In this document: positions 35,454-43,439 of the stretch, in pieces
Position numbering within the stretch: the first letter of the stretch is position 1
Layout of the letters: every line of letters begins with the position of its first letter
NCBI RefSeq assembly: GCF_011355085.1
Contig: NZ_VXCP01000057.1
Span: forward strand, 1 to 64,000
Direction: 5' to 3'
DNA from: Pseudomonas akapageensis
Lineage (GTDB): Bacteria; Pseudomonadota; Gammaproteobacteria; Pseudomonadales; Pseudomonadaceae
DNA: 64,000 nt
Made by a program: the position numbers and the translations under genes
The notes under the pieces: model-generated
Told to the model about the DNA's origin: nothing
The model's database searches: none
What the model saw: only the letters and a program-made list of their open reading frames with translations

Positions 35454-36311
35454 ATGCTGGCAATTGAATCGACTCCACTGCAGGCCAGGGCCGCCGGGCT
35501 TGGCTTGCGCCGGGCATTGCTCAAGGAACTGCAAATCGCCGCCCCCGGTGATTTCGACTTTCTCGAAGTGGCCCCGGAAAACTGGATAGGTATCGGTGGC
35601 GCCCATGGCGCGGCGCTGAACGCGCTGGCCGAGCGCTACCCGCTGACCTGTCATGGTCTGTCCCTGTCCCTGGGCGGTAGCGCGCCACTGGATGTGGCCT
35701 TTCTGGGCGAAGTGCGGGTGTTCCTGGAGCGTTACAAGGTGCCGCTGTACAGCGAACACCTGAGTTACTGCAGCGATGACGGGCACCTGTACGATTTGCT
35801 GCCGCTGCCATTCACCGAAGAAGCGGTGCACCATGTGGCCGCGCGGATCCGCCAGGCCCAGGATGTGCTGGGCCGGCGCCTGGCGGTGGAGAACGTGTCC
35901 TACTATGCCGCACCCCGTCAGGACATGGACGAGTTGACCTTCACCAACGCGGTACTCGCCGAAGCCGATTGTGATCTGCTACTGGACGTCAACAACGTCT
36001 ATGTGAACTCGGTCAACCACGGCTTCGATCCCCATGGGTTCCTGGCCGGCATCGCACCGGACAGGGTGGTCGCCATGCATGTGGCCGGGCATTACGACGA
36101 ATCCGACACCCTGAAGATCGACACCCATGGCGCACCGGTCAAGCCGGTGGTGTGGGATCTGTTGGCACAGGCCTATGCGCGCTTCGGTGCACAGCCGACC
36201 TTGCTGGAACGTGATTTCAATTTTCCAGGTTTCGATGCATTGCTGGCCGAGTTGAACACTATCCGCCGCCTGCAGCATCAAGCTGACGGCACCCGCCGGG
36301 AGGTGGCCTGA
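35454..36311 (+). CDS. DUF692 family protein (MNIO, multinuclear non-heme iron oxidative enzyme)
   Basis: The protein has 285 residues, standard for DUF692. Metal ligands fall in EVAPENW, YSEHLSYC, VENVSYYA, LLDVNNVYVNSVNHG and MHVAGHYDE, all family hallmarks (His, Glu, Asp). MNIO enzymes modify cysteine or acidic residues of small precursor peptides; in bufferin/Hvf/Gig systems they work with DUF2063 and DoxX proteins in copper or gold stress. The DUF2063 gene follows with a one-base overlap. The usual DUF2282 precursor gene is not adjacent, so the substrate is unknown. Confidence 0.9.
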   Translation: MLAIESTPLQARAAGLGLRRALLKELQIAAPGDFDFLEVAPENWIGIGGAHGAALNALAERYPLTCHGLSLSLGGSAPLDVAFLGEVRVFLERYKVPLYSEHLSYCSDDGHLYDLLPLPFTEEAVHHVAARIRQAQDVLGRRLAVENVSYYAAPRQDMDELTFTNAVLAEADCDLLLDVNNVYVNSVNHGFDPHGFLAGIAPDRVVAMHVAGHYDESDTLKIDTHGAPVKPVVWDLLAQAYARFGAQPTLLERDFNFPGFDALLAELNTIRRLQHQADGTRREVA

Positions 36312-37081
36312 TGTCTGGTTCAAAGACACTGCTTGACCAGCAACTTGCCCTGACCGGGTACCTGCGCGACCCCGACAACCGCCAGCCACCGGAAGGGATG
36401 GATGTGGCGCGGGTGGAGGTTTACCGCGAGCTGGTCATGGAAAACCTGGTATCGCTGCTCAGCAGCACTTTTCCAGTATTGATCGGTGTTCTGGGCGACA
36501 AGGCCTGGCGCGAACTGGTACGGGCCTTTTTGCGCGACCATCGCGCAGCCACGCCAAAGTTTGGCGAAGTGGCCCAGGAGTTCGTTGCCTTCCTGTCTGC
36601 CTGGGAACCGTTGCAGGCCGATGGAGCCTGGCCAGCGTTCACCGTGGAGCTGGCCCATTACGAATGGATCGAGATGGCGCTGCAGCAATCCGAAGCTGCG
36701 CCTTTGCCTGAAAGCGCTGCCGATTTGCTGTTGGAGCGGCCGCTGCGCATCTCGGCCCTGGCCTGGCCTTTGGCCTACACCTGGCCGGTCCATCGCCTTG
36801 GGCTCGATTATCAGCCCGTGGCGGCGCCGGCCCAGCCGACCTTGCTGCTGATTCGTCGTGGGGCTGACTGGCGTGTTCGCTTTTCCGAGCTGAGCCCGTT
36901 AGCGTTCCGCCTGCTGCAGCGTATTGAAGAGTTTGCGCAGCTTAATGGGCAAGAACAGTTGCTGGGCCTGGCCGAGGAGGTCGGCAATCAGGCGCCTGAC
37001 GGTTTCATCCGCAGTGGCCTGGCCCTGTTGCAGCAGATGCACGCCGAGGGCGTTATTGGCGTGGCGGAAGCGGCAGCGTGA
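36311..37081 (+). CDS. DUF2063 (BufC/HvfC-like) partner protein
   Basis: The protein has 256 residues. Its N-terminal half (RVEVYRELVMENLVSLLSSTFPVL) is the DUF2063 signature, widely found directly after DUF692 genes; it is thought to deliver the precursor to the MNIO enzyme. It shares one base with the DUF692 stop (TGATG), so they are translated together. Its 3' end overlaps the convergent kinase gene by 29 bp. Confidence 0.88.
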   Translation: MSGSKTLLDQQLALTGYLRDPDNRQPPEGMDVARVEVYRELVMENLVSLLSSTFPVLIGVLGDKAWRELVRAFLRDHRAATPKFGEVAQEFVAFLSAWEPLQADGAWPAFTVELAHYEWIEMALQQSEAAPLPESAADLLLERPLRISALAWPLAYTWPVHRLGLDYQPVAAPAQPTLLLIRRGADWRVRFSELSPLAFRLLQRIEEFAQLNGQEQLLGLAEEVGNQAPDGFIRSGLALLQQMHAEGVIGVAEAAA

Positions 37082-38369
37082 GTTCCGCTTCCAGGCCACC
37101 GCCTTCGCGGTTGCGCAGGGTCAGCGTGCCGCCGGTGGCCTGGGCCAACTGCTGGGCGATGGCCAGGCCCAGGCCGGTACCTCCGGTGCTGCGGTTACGC
37201 GAGCTTTCCACGCGATAAAAAGGCTTCATGACCTGCGCCAGGTCATCCTCCGGGATGCCCGGGCCGCGGTCCAGGACCTTGATCGACACCCGGCCATCGG
37301 CCGTTGGCGCCACCAGCAGCTGTGCCGCGCCAGAGAACTTCAATGCGTTGTCCAGCAGGTTGACCAGTATCCGTCGCAAGGCGTGGGGACGGCTATCGAG
37401 CACTACCCCGTGCTTGCCTTCCAGCTGCACGTCCTGGCCGGTGTCCTGATAGTCGAACACCAGGCTGTCGAGAAACGAATCCAGATCGATACGGCAATTG
37501 GCCTCGCTCGCTCCGTGAACGCTGCGCGCATAGGCAACGCCTTCGCGCACCAGATGCTCGATCTCGCCCAGGTCCTGGGACAGTTTTTCCTTTTCCGCAG
37601 ACTCGTCCATGAACTCGGCACGCAGTTTCATCCGCGTGATCGGCGTCTGCAGGTCATGGGAAATGGCGGCCAGCAATTGCATGCGCTCTTTCAGGTAGGC
37701 AGCGATACGCTCCTGCATGGCATTGAATGCGGTCGCGGCGTGGGCAACCTCGGTGGGACCGCTTTCATCCAGGCGCGTGGCGTGGGCATTGGGGTCCAGG
37801 GTTTCCACGGCGCGGGCAAGGCGAGTCAAGGGGCTGATCGCCGTTCGCACCGCCAGCCAGGTGCAGCCCAGCAGAAGTCCGAGCTGCAACAGGAGCACGA
37901 TAGGCAACCAGAATGCCAACGGGACATTTGCCGGGGTGACGTCGATGGTCACCGGGCTGCCGTCATGCAGCTTCAAGTGGACCTGGAAATGTGGCCGCAC
38001 CCCTGGGATATCGGTGAACGTCAGGGGGTAGTCCTCACCGATCGCCAGTTTGATCGGGCGTACGGCCACGGGCGGGGCATTCATGTCCATGGGCACGCCG
38101 GGTTCGCCTTCGCCGAGCAGATAGCGGTAATTGTTCTGTTCCAGGCGCGGCAGCCAGGCGGCGCGTTCGTCTGCCGGCAAACGGTCGAGCACGGCGATCG
38201 AGATGGAGACGTTGCTCTCCAGGTTGCCCAGCATCGTGTTCCGGGTGCTCTGGTAGCGTTCATAGAACTGCGCGCTGAAGGACAGGGCATGGGCGAGCAA
38301 CAGGCTCACCAGAAAGATCAGCGACAGCCGCGACGCCAGCGTACGCGGCCAGCGCAGCCAGCGGCTCAC
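37053..38369 (-). CDS. Sensor histidine kinase (EnvZ-like)
   Basis: The protein has 438 residues: a membrane helix (about 12-32), a periplasmic domain (about 40-165), a second helix (LAFWLPIVLLLQLGLLLG), a HAMP domain, the phosphorylated histidine in AAISHDLQTPITRMK, and a HATPase with N-box LVNLLDNALKFSG, G1 DRGPGIP and G2 GTGLGLAIAQQ. It is co-transcribed with the response regulator (4-nt overlap). The periplasmic domain suggests it senses something in the envelope; it is the natural partner for the five-heptamer modules around it. Confidence 0.92.
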   Translation of the reverse strand: MSRWLRWPRTLASRLSLIFLVSLLLAHALSFSAQFYERYQSTRNTMLGNLESNVSISIAVLDRLPADERAAWLPRLEQNNYRYLLGEGEPGVPMDMNAPPVAVRPIKLAIGEDYPLTFTDIPGVRPHFQVHLKLHDGSPVTIDVTPANVPLAFWLPIVLLLQLGLLLGCTWLAVRTAISPLTRLARAVETLDPNAHATRLDESGPTEVAHAATAFNAMQERIAAYLKERMQLLAAISHDLQTPITRMKLRAEFMDESAEKEKLSQDLGEIEHLVREGVAYARSVHGASEANCRIDLDSFLDSLVFDYQDTGQDVQLEGKHGVVLDSRPHALRRILVNLLDNALKFSGAAQLLVAPTADGRVSIKVLDRGPGIPEDDLAQVMKPFYRVESSRNRSTGGTGLGLAIAQQLAQATGGTLTLRNREGGGLEAELTLPLPPRQ

Positions 38370-39106
38370 GGCTGCTCCCCGAGGATTTCCACCGGCAGGG
38401 AAAACACATAACCCTCGCTGCGTACGGTCTTGATGTAGGCCGGTTCCCGGGCATCGTCGAGCAGCCGTTGGCGCAAGCGGCTGACCAATAGATCAATGGA
38501 GCGGTCGAACAGATCGGCATCGCGGCCCTGGGTCAGGTTGAGCAACTGGTCACGGTTCAGCACACGCTGGGGATGGTCGAGAAATACCCGCAACAGGCGG
38601 TATTCGGCACCGCTCAAGGCGACCATGGTGCCGTCCTGGTCGAGCAGGTGGCGGGCGGAGGTGTCCAGGCGCCAGCGGCCGAAAGCCAGCAGACGACCGG
38701 TTTCGGTGACCACCAGGTTGGGCGGCAACATCCGTGTGCGCCGCAATACGGCATTGATCCGCGCCAGCAGCTCACGGGCTGCGAACGGCTTGACCAGATA
38801 GTCGTCGGCGCCCATTTCCAGGCCGATGATGCGATCGGTTTCATCGTTGCGGGCGGTGAGCATCAGCACTGGAGTGGTCTTGTGCTTGCCGGCGCGCAGT
38901 TCGCGGCACAGCAGCAGGCCGTCATCGCCCGGCATCATGATGTCGAGCACGATCAGGTCCACCGGCGTGGTCTCGAGAAAGGCGCGCATCTGCCGCCCAT
39001 CGGCGACCACGGTGGTGCGCAGGCCATTTTTCTTCAGGTAGTTGCCCACCAGTTCTCTGATCTCGCGATCATCATCAACGATCAGAATATGGTCGACATG
39101 TTCCAT
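38366..39106 (-). CDS. OmpR-family response regulator
   Basis: The protein has 246 residues with start ATG 39106. The receiver domain has DDD at the N-terminus, the phosphorylated aspartate in LIVLDIMMPGDDG and a conserved lysine in DYLVKPFAARE. The C-terminal winged helix (LDTSARHLLDQDG to YIKTVRSEGYVFS) is OmpR/PhoB type. Such regulators bind direct repeats spaced by about one helical turn, which fits the paired heptamers 10-12 bp apart in modules 1-4. Confidence 0.93.
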   Translation of the reverse strand: MEHVDHILIVDDDREIRELVGNYLKKNGLRTTVVADGRQMRAFLETTPVDLIVLDIMMPGDDGLLLCRELRAGKHKTTPVLMLTARNDETDRIIGLEMGADDYLVKPFAARELLARINAVLRRTRMLPPNLVVTETGRLLAFGRWRLDTSARHLLDQDGTMVALSGAEYRLLRVFLDHPQRVLNRDQLLNLTQGRDADLFDRSIDLLVSRLRQRLLDDAREPAYIKTVRSEGYVFSLPVEILGEQP

Positions 39107-39177
39107 GGGTGCAGCCCCCTGCGAAAGTGTGGTGGGTGTGCATTCTAGCGAGCGGCCACAGGCGCGCCCGCGGCCCT

Positions 39178-39214
39178 TTGTATTGCAGTGTATCCGGGCC
39201 GGCCGCGGATACAG
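39178..39214. promoter_or_regulatory. Partial heptamer module next to the response regulator gene
   Basis: TTGTATT (39178), GTGTATC (39188) and inverted GATACAG (39208) repeat the first half of the module (offsets 0, 10, 30). It lies between module 3 and the response regulator gene (start 39106), so it may serve autoregulation. Confidence 0.6.
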
Positions 39215-39246
39215 TGAAAGGCAAAATGCACATTTTTTTCGGCGGT

Positions 39247-39326
39247 TTGTATCGCTGTGTATCCAGATGCCGTTTGGATACTTGCCGAACCAACCGCCCG
39301 CCAGCGGCGACACATTCGGGATACCT
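39247..39326 (+). promoter_or_regulatory. Five-heptamer operator module 3
   Basis: TTGTATC (39247), GTGTATC (39257), GATACTT (39277), GACACAT (39309) and GATACCT (39320): offsets 0, 10, 30, 62 and 73. It ends 81 bp before the DUF2790 gene. The 300-bp gap 39107-39406 holds only this and the partial module, plus the promoters. Confidence 0.78.
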
Positions 39327-39406
39327 CAAGGGCATTAAATGGGTTCCATCGAGGCAAGCAGACATGCCTCGGCGCCAATCAACGATTGAAGCCTGGAGCA
39401 ACGCCC

Positions 39407-39670
39407 ATGAACCTGAAAGCCGCCTGCGCCGCCTGTGTCTTTGCAGCATTGAGCATTTGCACGATTTCCGCCCGTGCCGAAGTCACTGTCAAACCACAAA
39501 CCTACACCTACGGCACCCATCTGGATATCCGCAAAGTGCTCTCGTCGAGTGAGGACGCGACACCTGACTGCGGGGTGGTCAATGCCCACCTGACTTACCT
39601 GGACTCCCATGGCCAGAGCCGGACCCTCGACTACCTCAAGGCCGCTGATACCTGCAACGCCGGAAATTGA
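39407..39670 (+). CDS. DUF2790-family small periplasmic protein
   Basis: This 87-residue protein has a signal peptide (cleavage near ARA-EVT). The mature part (TYTYGTHLDIRKVLSS to HLTYLDSHGQSRTLDYLK) fits DUF2790, a Pseudomonas family of small secreted proteins; some members in P. aeruginosa are induced by copper. Two cysteines remain in the mature form (DCGVV, DTCNAG) and may form a disulfide. GGAG lies upstream of ATG. It is the first gene behind module 3. Confidence 0.82.
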   Translation: MNLKAACAACVFAALSICTISARAEVTVKPQTYTYGTHLDIRKVLSSSEDATPDCGVVNAHLTYLDSHGQSRTLDYLKAADTCNAGN

Positions 39671-39724
39671 TCCGGGCGCCATGCACTTGCGTACTCAACT
39701 TATTTGATTGACAGGATAACCCTC

Positions 39725-40132
39725 ATGAAAAACGTAAAAAGCCTTTTGACCGCTGTTGTCTTCGCCCTGGCCGGTGTTGCCGTCCATGCCAATGCCGCGA
39801 CTGAATCCCAGCTTTGCGCCAGTGGTACCTGTTTTCAACTGACGCCGCTGGCGCAGAAGGAGGCATTGCCGGCCCTTGCCTCTGATGGCTCCAGCAAGAC
39901 ACCGCTGGGCATGCAGCTGGAGGACGCCGCTGCGGTAGTGGCGGAAAATGGCTCCAGCAAGACACCTCTGGGCATGCAGCTGGAGGGCGAGGCTCCGGTA
40001 GTGGCGGAAAATGGTTCCAGCAAGACGCCGCTGGGCATGCAGCTGGACGCGGACGCGCCAGTGGTCGCGGAAAACGGCTTCCAGCACACGCCACTGGGCA
40101 TGCAGCTGGAGCATCAGGTCGAAAGCGCCTGA
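39725..40132 (+). CDS. Secreted protein with four KTPLGMQL repeats
   Basis: This 135-residue protein starts at ATG 39725 with AGGA upstream. It has a signal peptide (cleavage near ANA-ATES), a short segment with LCASGTCFQLTPL, and then four repeats of about 19-22 residues, each with the core NGSSKTPLGMQLE (the last one NGFQHTPLGMQLE). Every repeat has one methionine. The repeat spacer VAENGSS resembles the VAEGGSD repeat of the secreted protein encoded at 42266. It lies between DUF2790 and the DipZ-like gene, probably in one operon. Function unknown; a sacrificial methionine scavenger or a peptide substrate of the MNIO enzyme are possible roles (speculative). Confidence 0.75.
   Translation: MKNVKSLLTAVVFALAGVAVHANAATESQLCASGTCFQLTPLAQKEALPALASDGSSKTPLGMQLEDAAAVVAENGSSKTPLGMQLEGEAPVVAENGSSKTPLGMQLDADAPVVAENGFQHTPLGMQLEHQVESA
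39883..40113 (+). repeat. Four in-gene coding repeats
   Basis: Near-identical DNA units of about 60-66 bp encode the KTPLGMQL repeats. Their high DNA identity suggests recent expansion by slippage or unequal crossing-over. Confidence 0.8.
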
Positions 40133-40173
40133 TTCACCTGGTCGTTAACCCATAACATTGATAGGTGATAGTC

Positions 40174-41385
40174 ATGTTACTCATTGCATTTCTGGGCGGG
40201 ATATTGACTGTCCTGAGCCCCTGTATCCTGCCGGTGGTGCCGTTCCTGTTCGCCGGTACCAACCGCTCGCGTTCTTCGGTTTTCCTGACCTTGAGCGGCC
40301 TGGTCCTGACCTTTGCCCTGGTATCGAGCCTGGCGGTGGTCAGCAGCGAATGGGTGATCAAGGCCAATGAAACCGGGCGCTACGTGGCGCTGATCGTGAT
40401 GGTGCTGTTCGCGCTGTCACTGCTGTCGGCCAAGGTCGGTACCTGGCTGGCGCGCCCCCTGGTCCTGCTGGGCAACCGCATCGATCCCTCGGCCCGCAAG
40501 ATGTCCGGCCCGGCGGCTTCACTGCTGGTGGGTATCGCTACGGGGCTGCTCTGGGCACCTTGTGCCGGGCCGATCCTGGGGGTGATCCTCAGCAGCGCCA
40601 TGCTACAAGGCGCAAGCGCCCAGACCAGCCTGTTGCTGGTGGCTTATGGCCTGGGCAGCGCGTTGTCGCTGGGCACGCTGATCTTCGCCGGTCGCGGCCT
40701 GGTCAGCCGGTTGAAACCCTCGATTCCCGTCACCGGCTGGCTGCGCCGTGGCACGGGCCTGGCCGTGTTGCTGGCCGCCGTGGTCATCGGCACCGGATCG
40801 AGCAACGCACTGCTGGCCGGGACCTCATCCCAGGGCGCAAACGCGATCGAGCAGGGCATCCTGAAAACGGTACCCAAGGCCATCGATTACATCGTCGCCA
40901 AGGTCATGGCCGACACCTCGGCGCAGGCAAGTGCCAACGGCGAAATGCCCTCTCTGGACGGCGCCGTGGAGTGGCTCAACTCAGCGCCCTTGAGCAGCCA
41001 GGCCCTGCGCGGCAAGGTGGTGCTGGTGGATTTCTGGACCTACGACTGCATCAACTGCCAGCACAGCCTGCCTTATGTGAACGCCTGGGCGAAGAAATAC
41101 GAGAAGGACGGCCTGGTGGTGATTGGCGTGCATACGCCGGAATACGGCTACGAAAAAATCATCGACAACGTGCGCAAGCAGGTCAAGCAACTGGGGATCG
41201 GCTATCCGGTCGCCATCGACAATGACTACGCGATCTGGCGGGCATTCGACAACCAGTACTGGCCGGCCCATTACATCTTCGATGCCAAGGGGCAGATTCG
41301 CTACACCCATTTTGGCGAAGGGCGGTATGACACGCAGGAGGAGGTGATTCAGCAGCTGTTGAAGGAGGCGAAGGCTGCAGGGTAG
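40174..41385 (+). CDS. DipZ-like protein: DsbD-type membrane domain fused to a TlpA-type thioredoxin
   Basis: The protein has 403 residues; ATG 40174 follows AGGTGA. The first 220 residues contain six or so hydrophobic segments with the DsbD/CcdA signatures SPCILPVVPFLFAG and WAPCAGPILG, each with the cysteine that relays electrons. The C-terminal part (about 255-403) is a periplasmic thioredoxin-like domain with the CxxC site CINC (FWTYDCINCQHSLPY). It should carry reducing power from the cytoplasm to the periplasm. It closes the module 3 operon, fitting a repair role for oxidised envelope proteins (inference). Confidence 0.9.
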   Translation: MLLIAFLGGILTVLSPCILPVVPFLFAGTNRSRSSVFLTLSGLVLTFALVSSLAVVSSEWVIKANETGRYVALIVMVLFALSLLSAKVGTWLARPLVLLGNRIDPSARKMSGPAASLLVGIATGLLWAPCAGPILGVILSSAMLQGASAQTSLLLVAYGLGSALSLGTLIFAGRGLVSRLKPSIPVTGWLRRGTGLAVLLAAVVIGTGSSNALLAGTSSQGANAIEQGILKTVPKAIDYIVAKVMADTSAQASANGEMPSLDGAVEWLNSAPLSSQALRGKVVLVDFWTYDCINCQHSLPYVNAWAKKYEKDGLVVIGVHTPEYGYEKIIDNVRKQVKQLGIGYPVAIDNDYAIWRAFDNQYWPAHYIFDAKGQIRYTHFGEGRYDTQEEVIQQLLKEAKAAG

Positions 41386-41428
41386 AGCCTTGCATCCAAA
41401 CACCCCCACAACCCACACCCACCCCCTC

Positions 41429-41536
41429 ATTCCCACGCTCCGCGTGGGAATGCCTCCTGCGACGCTCTGCGTCGCGCTTCCACAGCTCGACGCAGAGCGT
41501 CTGCCACTGCATTCCCACGCGGAGCGTGGGAACGAG
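41429..41536. repeat. Compound REP-like element
   Basis: Two GTTCCCACGC-type palindromes (41429-41452 and 41511-41536) enclose a long inverted repeat (GACGCTCTGCGTCG with CGACGCAGAGCGTC). It lies between the convergent DipZ-like and DUF6124 genes and may act as a terminator. Confidence 0.8.
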
Positions 41537-41545
41537 AAAAAGACT

Positions 41546-41869
41546 CTACTCTGTCGACTTCATCCCACTCGTTTCAGCCCCATCAAGCAACGCATCGACC
41601 AATGCCTTGGCCACTTCCACAGAATGCAGGATCGACCACAGCAACCCCTTTTCCAGTGTGCTCGATTGATTGCAGGCCGCATCGGCTGATGCACAAGCAC
41701 ACTGCAGCATCAACGATGTATGCACCAGCGCATCCTCGGCATTAATCCCACCGCGTACGGCGAACAACGGACCATGACCAGCGTCGCATGAACCAAAGGC
41801 GCTTTCTGCGGTTTTGTGGACGGTTCCGGGTGGAAACGAGAAGGGTGGATCGGGGACGATATTGATCAT
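41546..41869 (-). CDS. DUF6124 (formerly DUF3077) family protein, copy A
   Basis: This 107-residue protein starts at ATG 41869 with MINIVPDPPF. It resembles the protein at 55827 along its length: VPDPP, a central CDAGHGPLFAVRGGINAEDALVH and a helical end (HSVEVAKALVDALLDG). The family is common and often multicopy in fluorescent pseudomonads, with no known function. Its long leader (41870-42175) is conserved with the other copy. Confidence 0.85.
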   Translation of the reverse strand: MINIVPDPPFSFPPGTVHKTAESAFGSCDAGHGPLFAVRGGINAEDALVHTSLMLQCACASADAACNQSSTLEKGLLWSILHSVEVAKALVDALLDGAETSGMKSTE

Positions 41870-42175
41870 CGTACAACTCCTGGAGTAGTGGAGCCGACAC
41901 CCATCGCTACCAAACGATTGGGTGGCGGCTGTACACAGGTTGGTAGACCGGGACTCCAGGAACCCAGCGCACACTAAGGTGCCCCGCGCACAGCCGCCAT
42001 GACACAAAGCAGCCCACAAAAGAATCGTTGGCTGATTGGATGGGGCGTTTGCACGCCTGGAAGATCATCGGGCTACCAAACCCGGTCGCTGATTTTGCAG
42101 CGACGCGAGGAGGGTAGAGCTCGATTCCAGGCAGGGGAACCCCGGGACGGACTAACGTTGCGTAGGATATTTCCT
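41870..42175 (-). ncRNA. Structured 5' leader of DUF6124 gene, copy A
   Basis: Reading 5' to 3' on the minus strand: promoter-like AGGAAATATCCTACG (42175-42161); hairpin A, CGGGTTTGGTAGCCCG (42084-42069); stem strand TGGCGGCTGT (41999-41990); hairpin; strand B, GTCTACCAACCTG (41948-41936), complementary to A and C; closing strand ACAGCCGCCA (41932-41923); hairpin C, TCGTTTGGTAGCGA (41917-41904). The same order and near-equal spacings occur at 55528-55826, with compensatory base changes, so it is probably a cis-acting RNA. A known RNA family was not recognised. Confidence 0.7.
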
Positions 42176-42206
42176 TAAAAATGAAAAAGCTAACGTTTGC
42201 GAGCAC

Positions 42207-42248
42207 TCAAACAAAAGCCCGGCGGGTCAGGCCGGGCTTTTGTTTGAG
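42207..42248. terminator. Bidirectional rho-independent terminator
   Basis: CAAACAAAAGCCCGGC pairs with GCCGGGCTTTTGTTTG around a GGGTCA-type loop, with a T-run on each strand. It follows the 42266 gene (minus). Confidence 0.9.
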
Positions 42249-42265
42249 TACTGCAGACGGGCAAT

Positions 42266-42508
42266 TCATGCACGGCGTTCAGTCAGACGATCCGAACCAC
42301 CTTCAGCAACACGGCGATCGATCAGACGGTCCGAACCACCTTCAGCCACGCGGCGGTCGATCAGGCGATCGGAACCACCTTCGGCAACACGGCTGTCAAT
42401 CAGGCGATCCGAACCGCCTTCAGCAACGACCGGGTGGGCGGAGGAAGCTGCAAAAGCGTTGGCTGCCAGTACCGAGAAAGCAAAGCTGAGGATGAGTTGG
42501 CGTTTCAT
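42266..42508 (-). CDS. Secreted AEGGSDR-repeat protein
   Basis: This 80-residue protein has a signal peptide (cleavage near AFA-ASS) followed by four repeats of VAEGGSDRLIDRR (the last one ending TERRA). Such small repeat proteins are common in Pseudomonas and sometimes annotated as phage infection protein, without good evidence. The terminator at 42207-42248 follows it. Its repeat resembles the VAENGSS part of the protein at 39725. Confidence 0.8.
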   Translation of the reverse strand: MKRQLILSFAFSVLAANAFAASSAHPVVAEGGSDRLIDSRVAEGGSDRLIDRRVAEGGSDRLIDRRVAEGGSDRLTERRA

Positions 42509-42640
42509 GGTGGTGTGCTCCGGGTGTTTTGGGTTGGTATGGAGCAGATGTTACGCGACAGGATTTTTAAGAGAATTTCATTGGGTCGATGGTGGAAATC
42601 GACGCAAGTGATGGTGGTTCAGGTGGACCGAGTTGCCTGA

Positions 42641-42730
42641 ATCGCTGGCAAGTCGAGTCGTCGCACCGCAGCTCCCACAGAGATAGCAAGGGCCTCTCGA
42701 TCTCCTGTGGGAGCTGGCTTGCCAGCGATA
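42641..42730. repeat. REP pair (GTGGGAGC type)
   Basis: A diverged unit (ATCGCTGGCAAGTCGAGTCG) and an intact one (CTGTGGGAGCTGGCTTGCCA) lie in the 272-bp gap 42509-42780. Nothing else is visible there beyond the upstream region of the repeat gene. Confidence 0.75.
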
Positions 42731-42780
42731 GGGCCAGACGGGCCAGCCCAAGGCGCTGAGCGAGGAAGAGACCGTTCAAT

Positions 42781-43401
42781 TCAAGGCATCGTCCCCTGAA
42801 AACTCGGCAACGCCTGCACCCGATCCCACCACGGCGCAAAGCCCTCAACATCGAATACCTCTTTTGCATCCGGCGTCAGCGAAACGTAAAAACACATCGG
42901 CGCCGGAAACAAATCGGCAACCGACAGCTGCTGCCCGGCCAGAAACGGATCGTTGCCCTTGATCTTCATCAGCACCTGAAGCACCTGCCGGACCCGCTTG
43001 ATCCCCTCGCGCCGGGCATTGTCATTCTGTCCACCGAGGAAATCGGGAAACAGGTGATAACCGGCAACCTGGACAAAACCGCCATACCCGTAGGAATCGT
43101 AAATCCCCATGACCATATTGGCCCGGGCACGGTCCTTGACGTTGCCCGGCACCAGCGACGGGCCGGGCAGCACTTCGTTCAAGTAGGTCGTGATGGCCCC
43201 GGTTTCGATCACTTGAAAGCCGTCATGGTCGATAACCGGCACCTTGCCGAATGGGTGACGGGTCAGGTGCTCGGGCGAATGGGGTTCGCCCTTGAGCACA
43301 TCGACCTGGACCTGCTGATATTCCGCACCTTTTTCCGCGAGGAACATCCTGACCGTGCGCACATAGGTGCTGCCGTTGGCTCCATAAAGAGTGATGCTCA
43401 T
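42781..43401 (-). CDS. Glutathione S-transferase family protein
   Basis: The protein has 206 residues: an N-terminal thioredoxin-fold domain (about 1-80; GKVPVID, with the cis-proline, and IETGAITTYL) and a helical C-terminal domain. The tyrosine/serine in GSTYVRT may be the catalytic contact with glutathione. It follows the DoxX gene by 38 bp in the same direction and is probably in its operon, behind module 4. It likely detoxifies electrophiles or peroxides. Confidence 0.87.
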   Translation of the reverse strand: MSITLYGANGSTYVRTVRMFLAEKGAEYQQVQVDVLKGEPHSPEHLTRHPFGKVPVIDHDGFQVIETGAITTYLNEVLPGPSLVPGNVKDRARANMVMGIYDSYGYGGFVQVAGYHLFPDFLGGQNDNARREGIKRVRQVLQVLMKIKGNDPFLAGQQLSVADLFPAPMCFYVSLTPDAKEVFDVEGFAPWWDRVQALPSFQGTMP

Positions 43402-43439
43402 TGTCTTTCCCCTTCAAATGAGTGGAAATTCCTGACGTG

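Noticed and set aside
42181..42489. Plus-strand repeat ORFs (DPNHLQQ/RRSEPPSAT repeats)
   Set aside because: Antisense of the AEGGSDR repeat gene, which has a signal peptide and a terminator.
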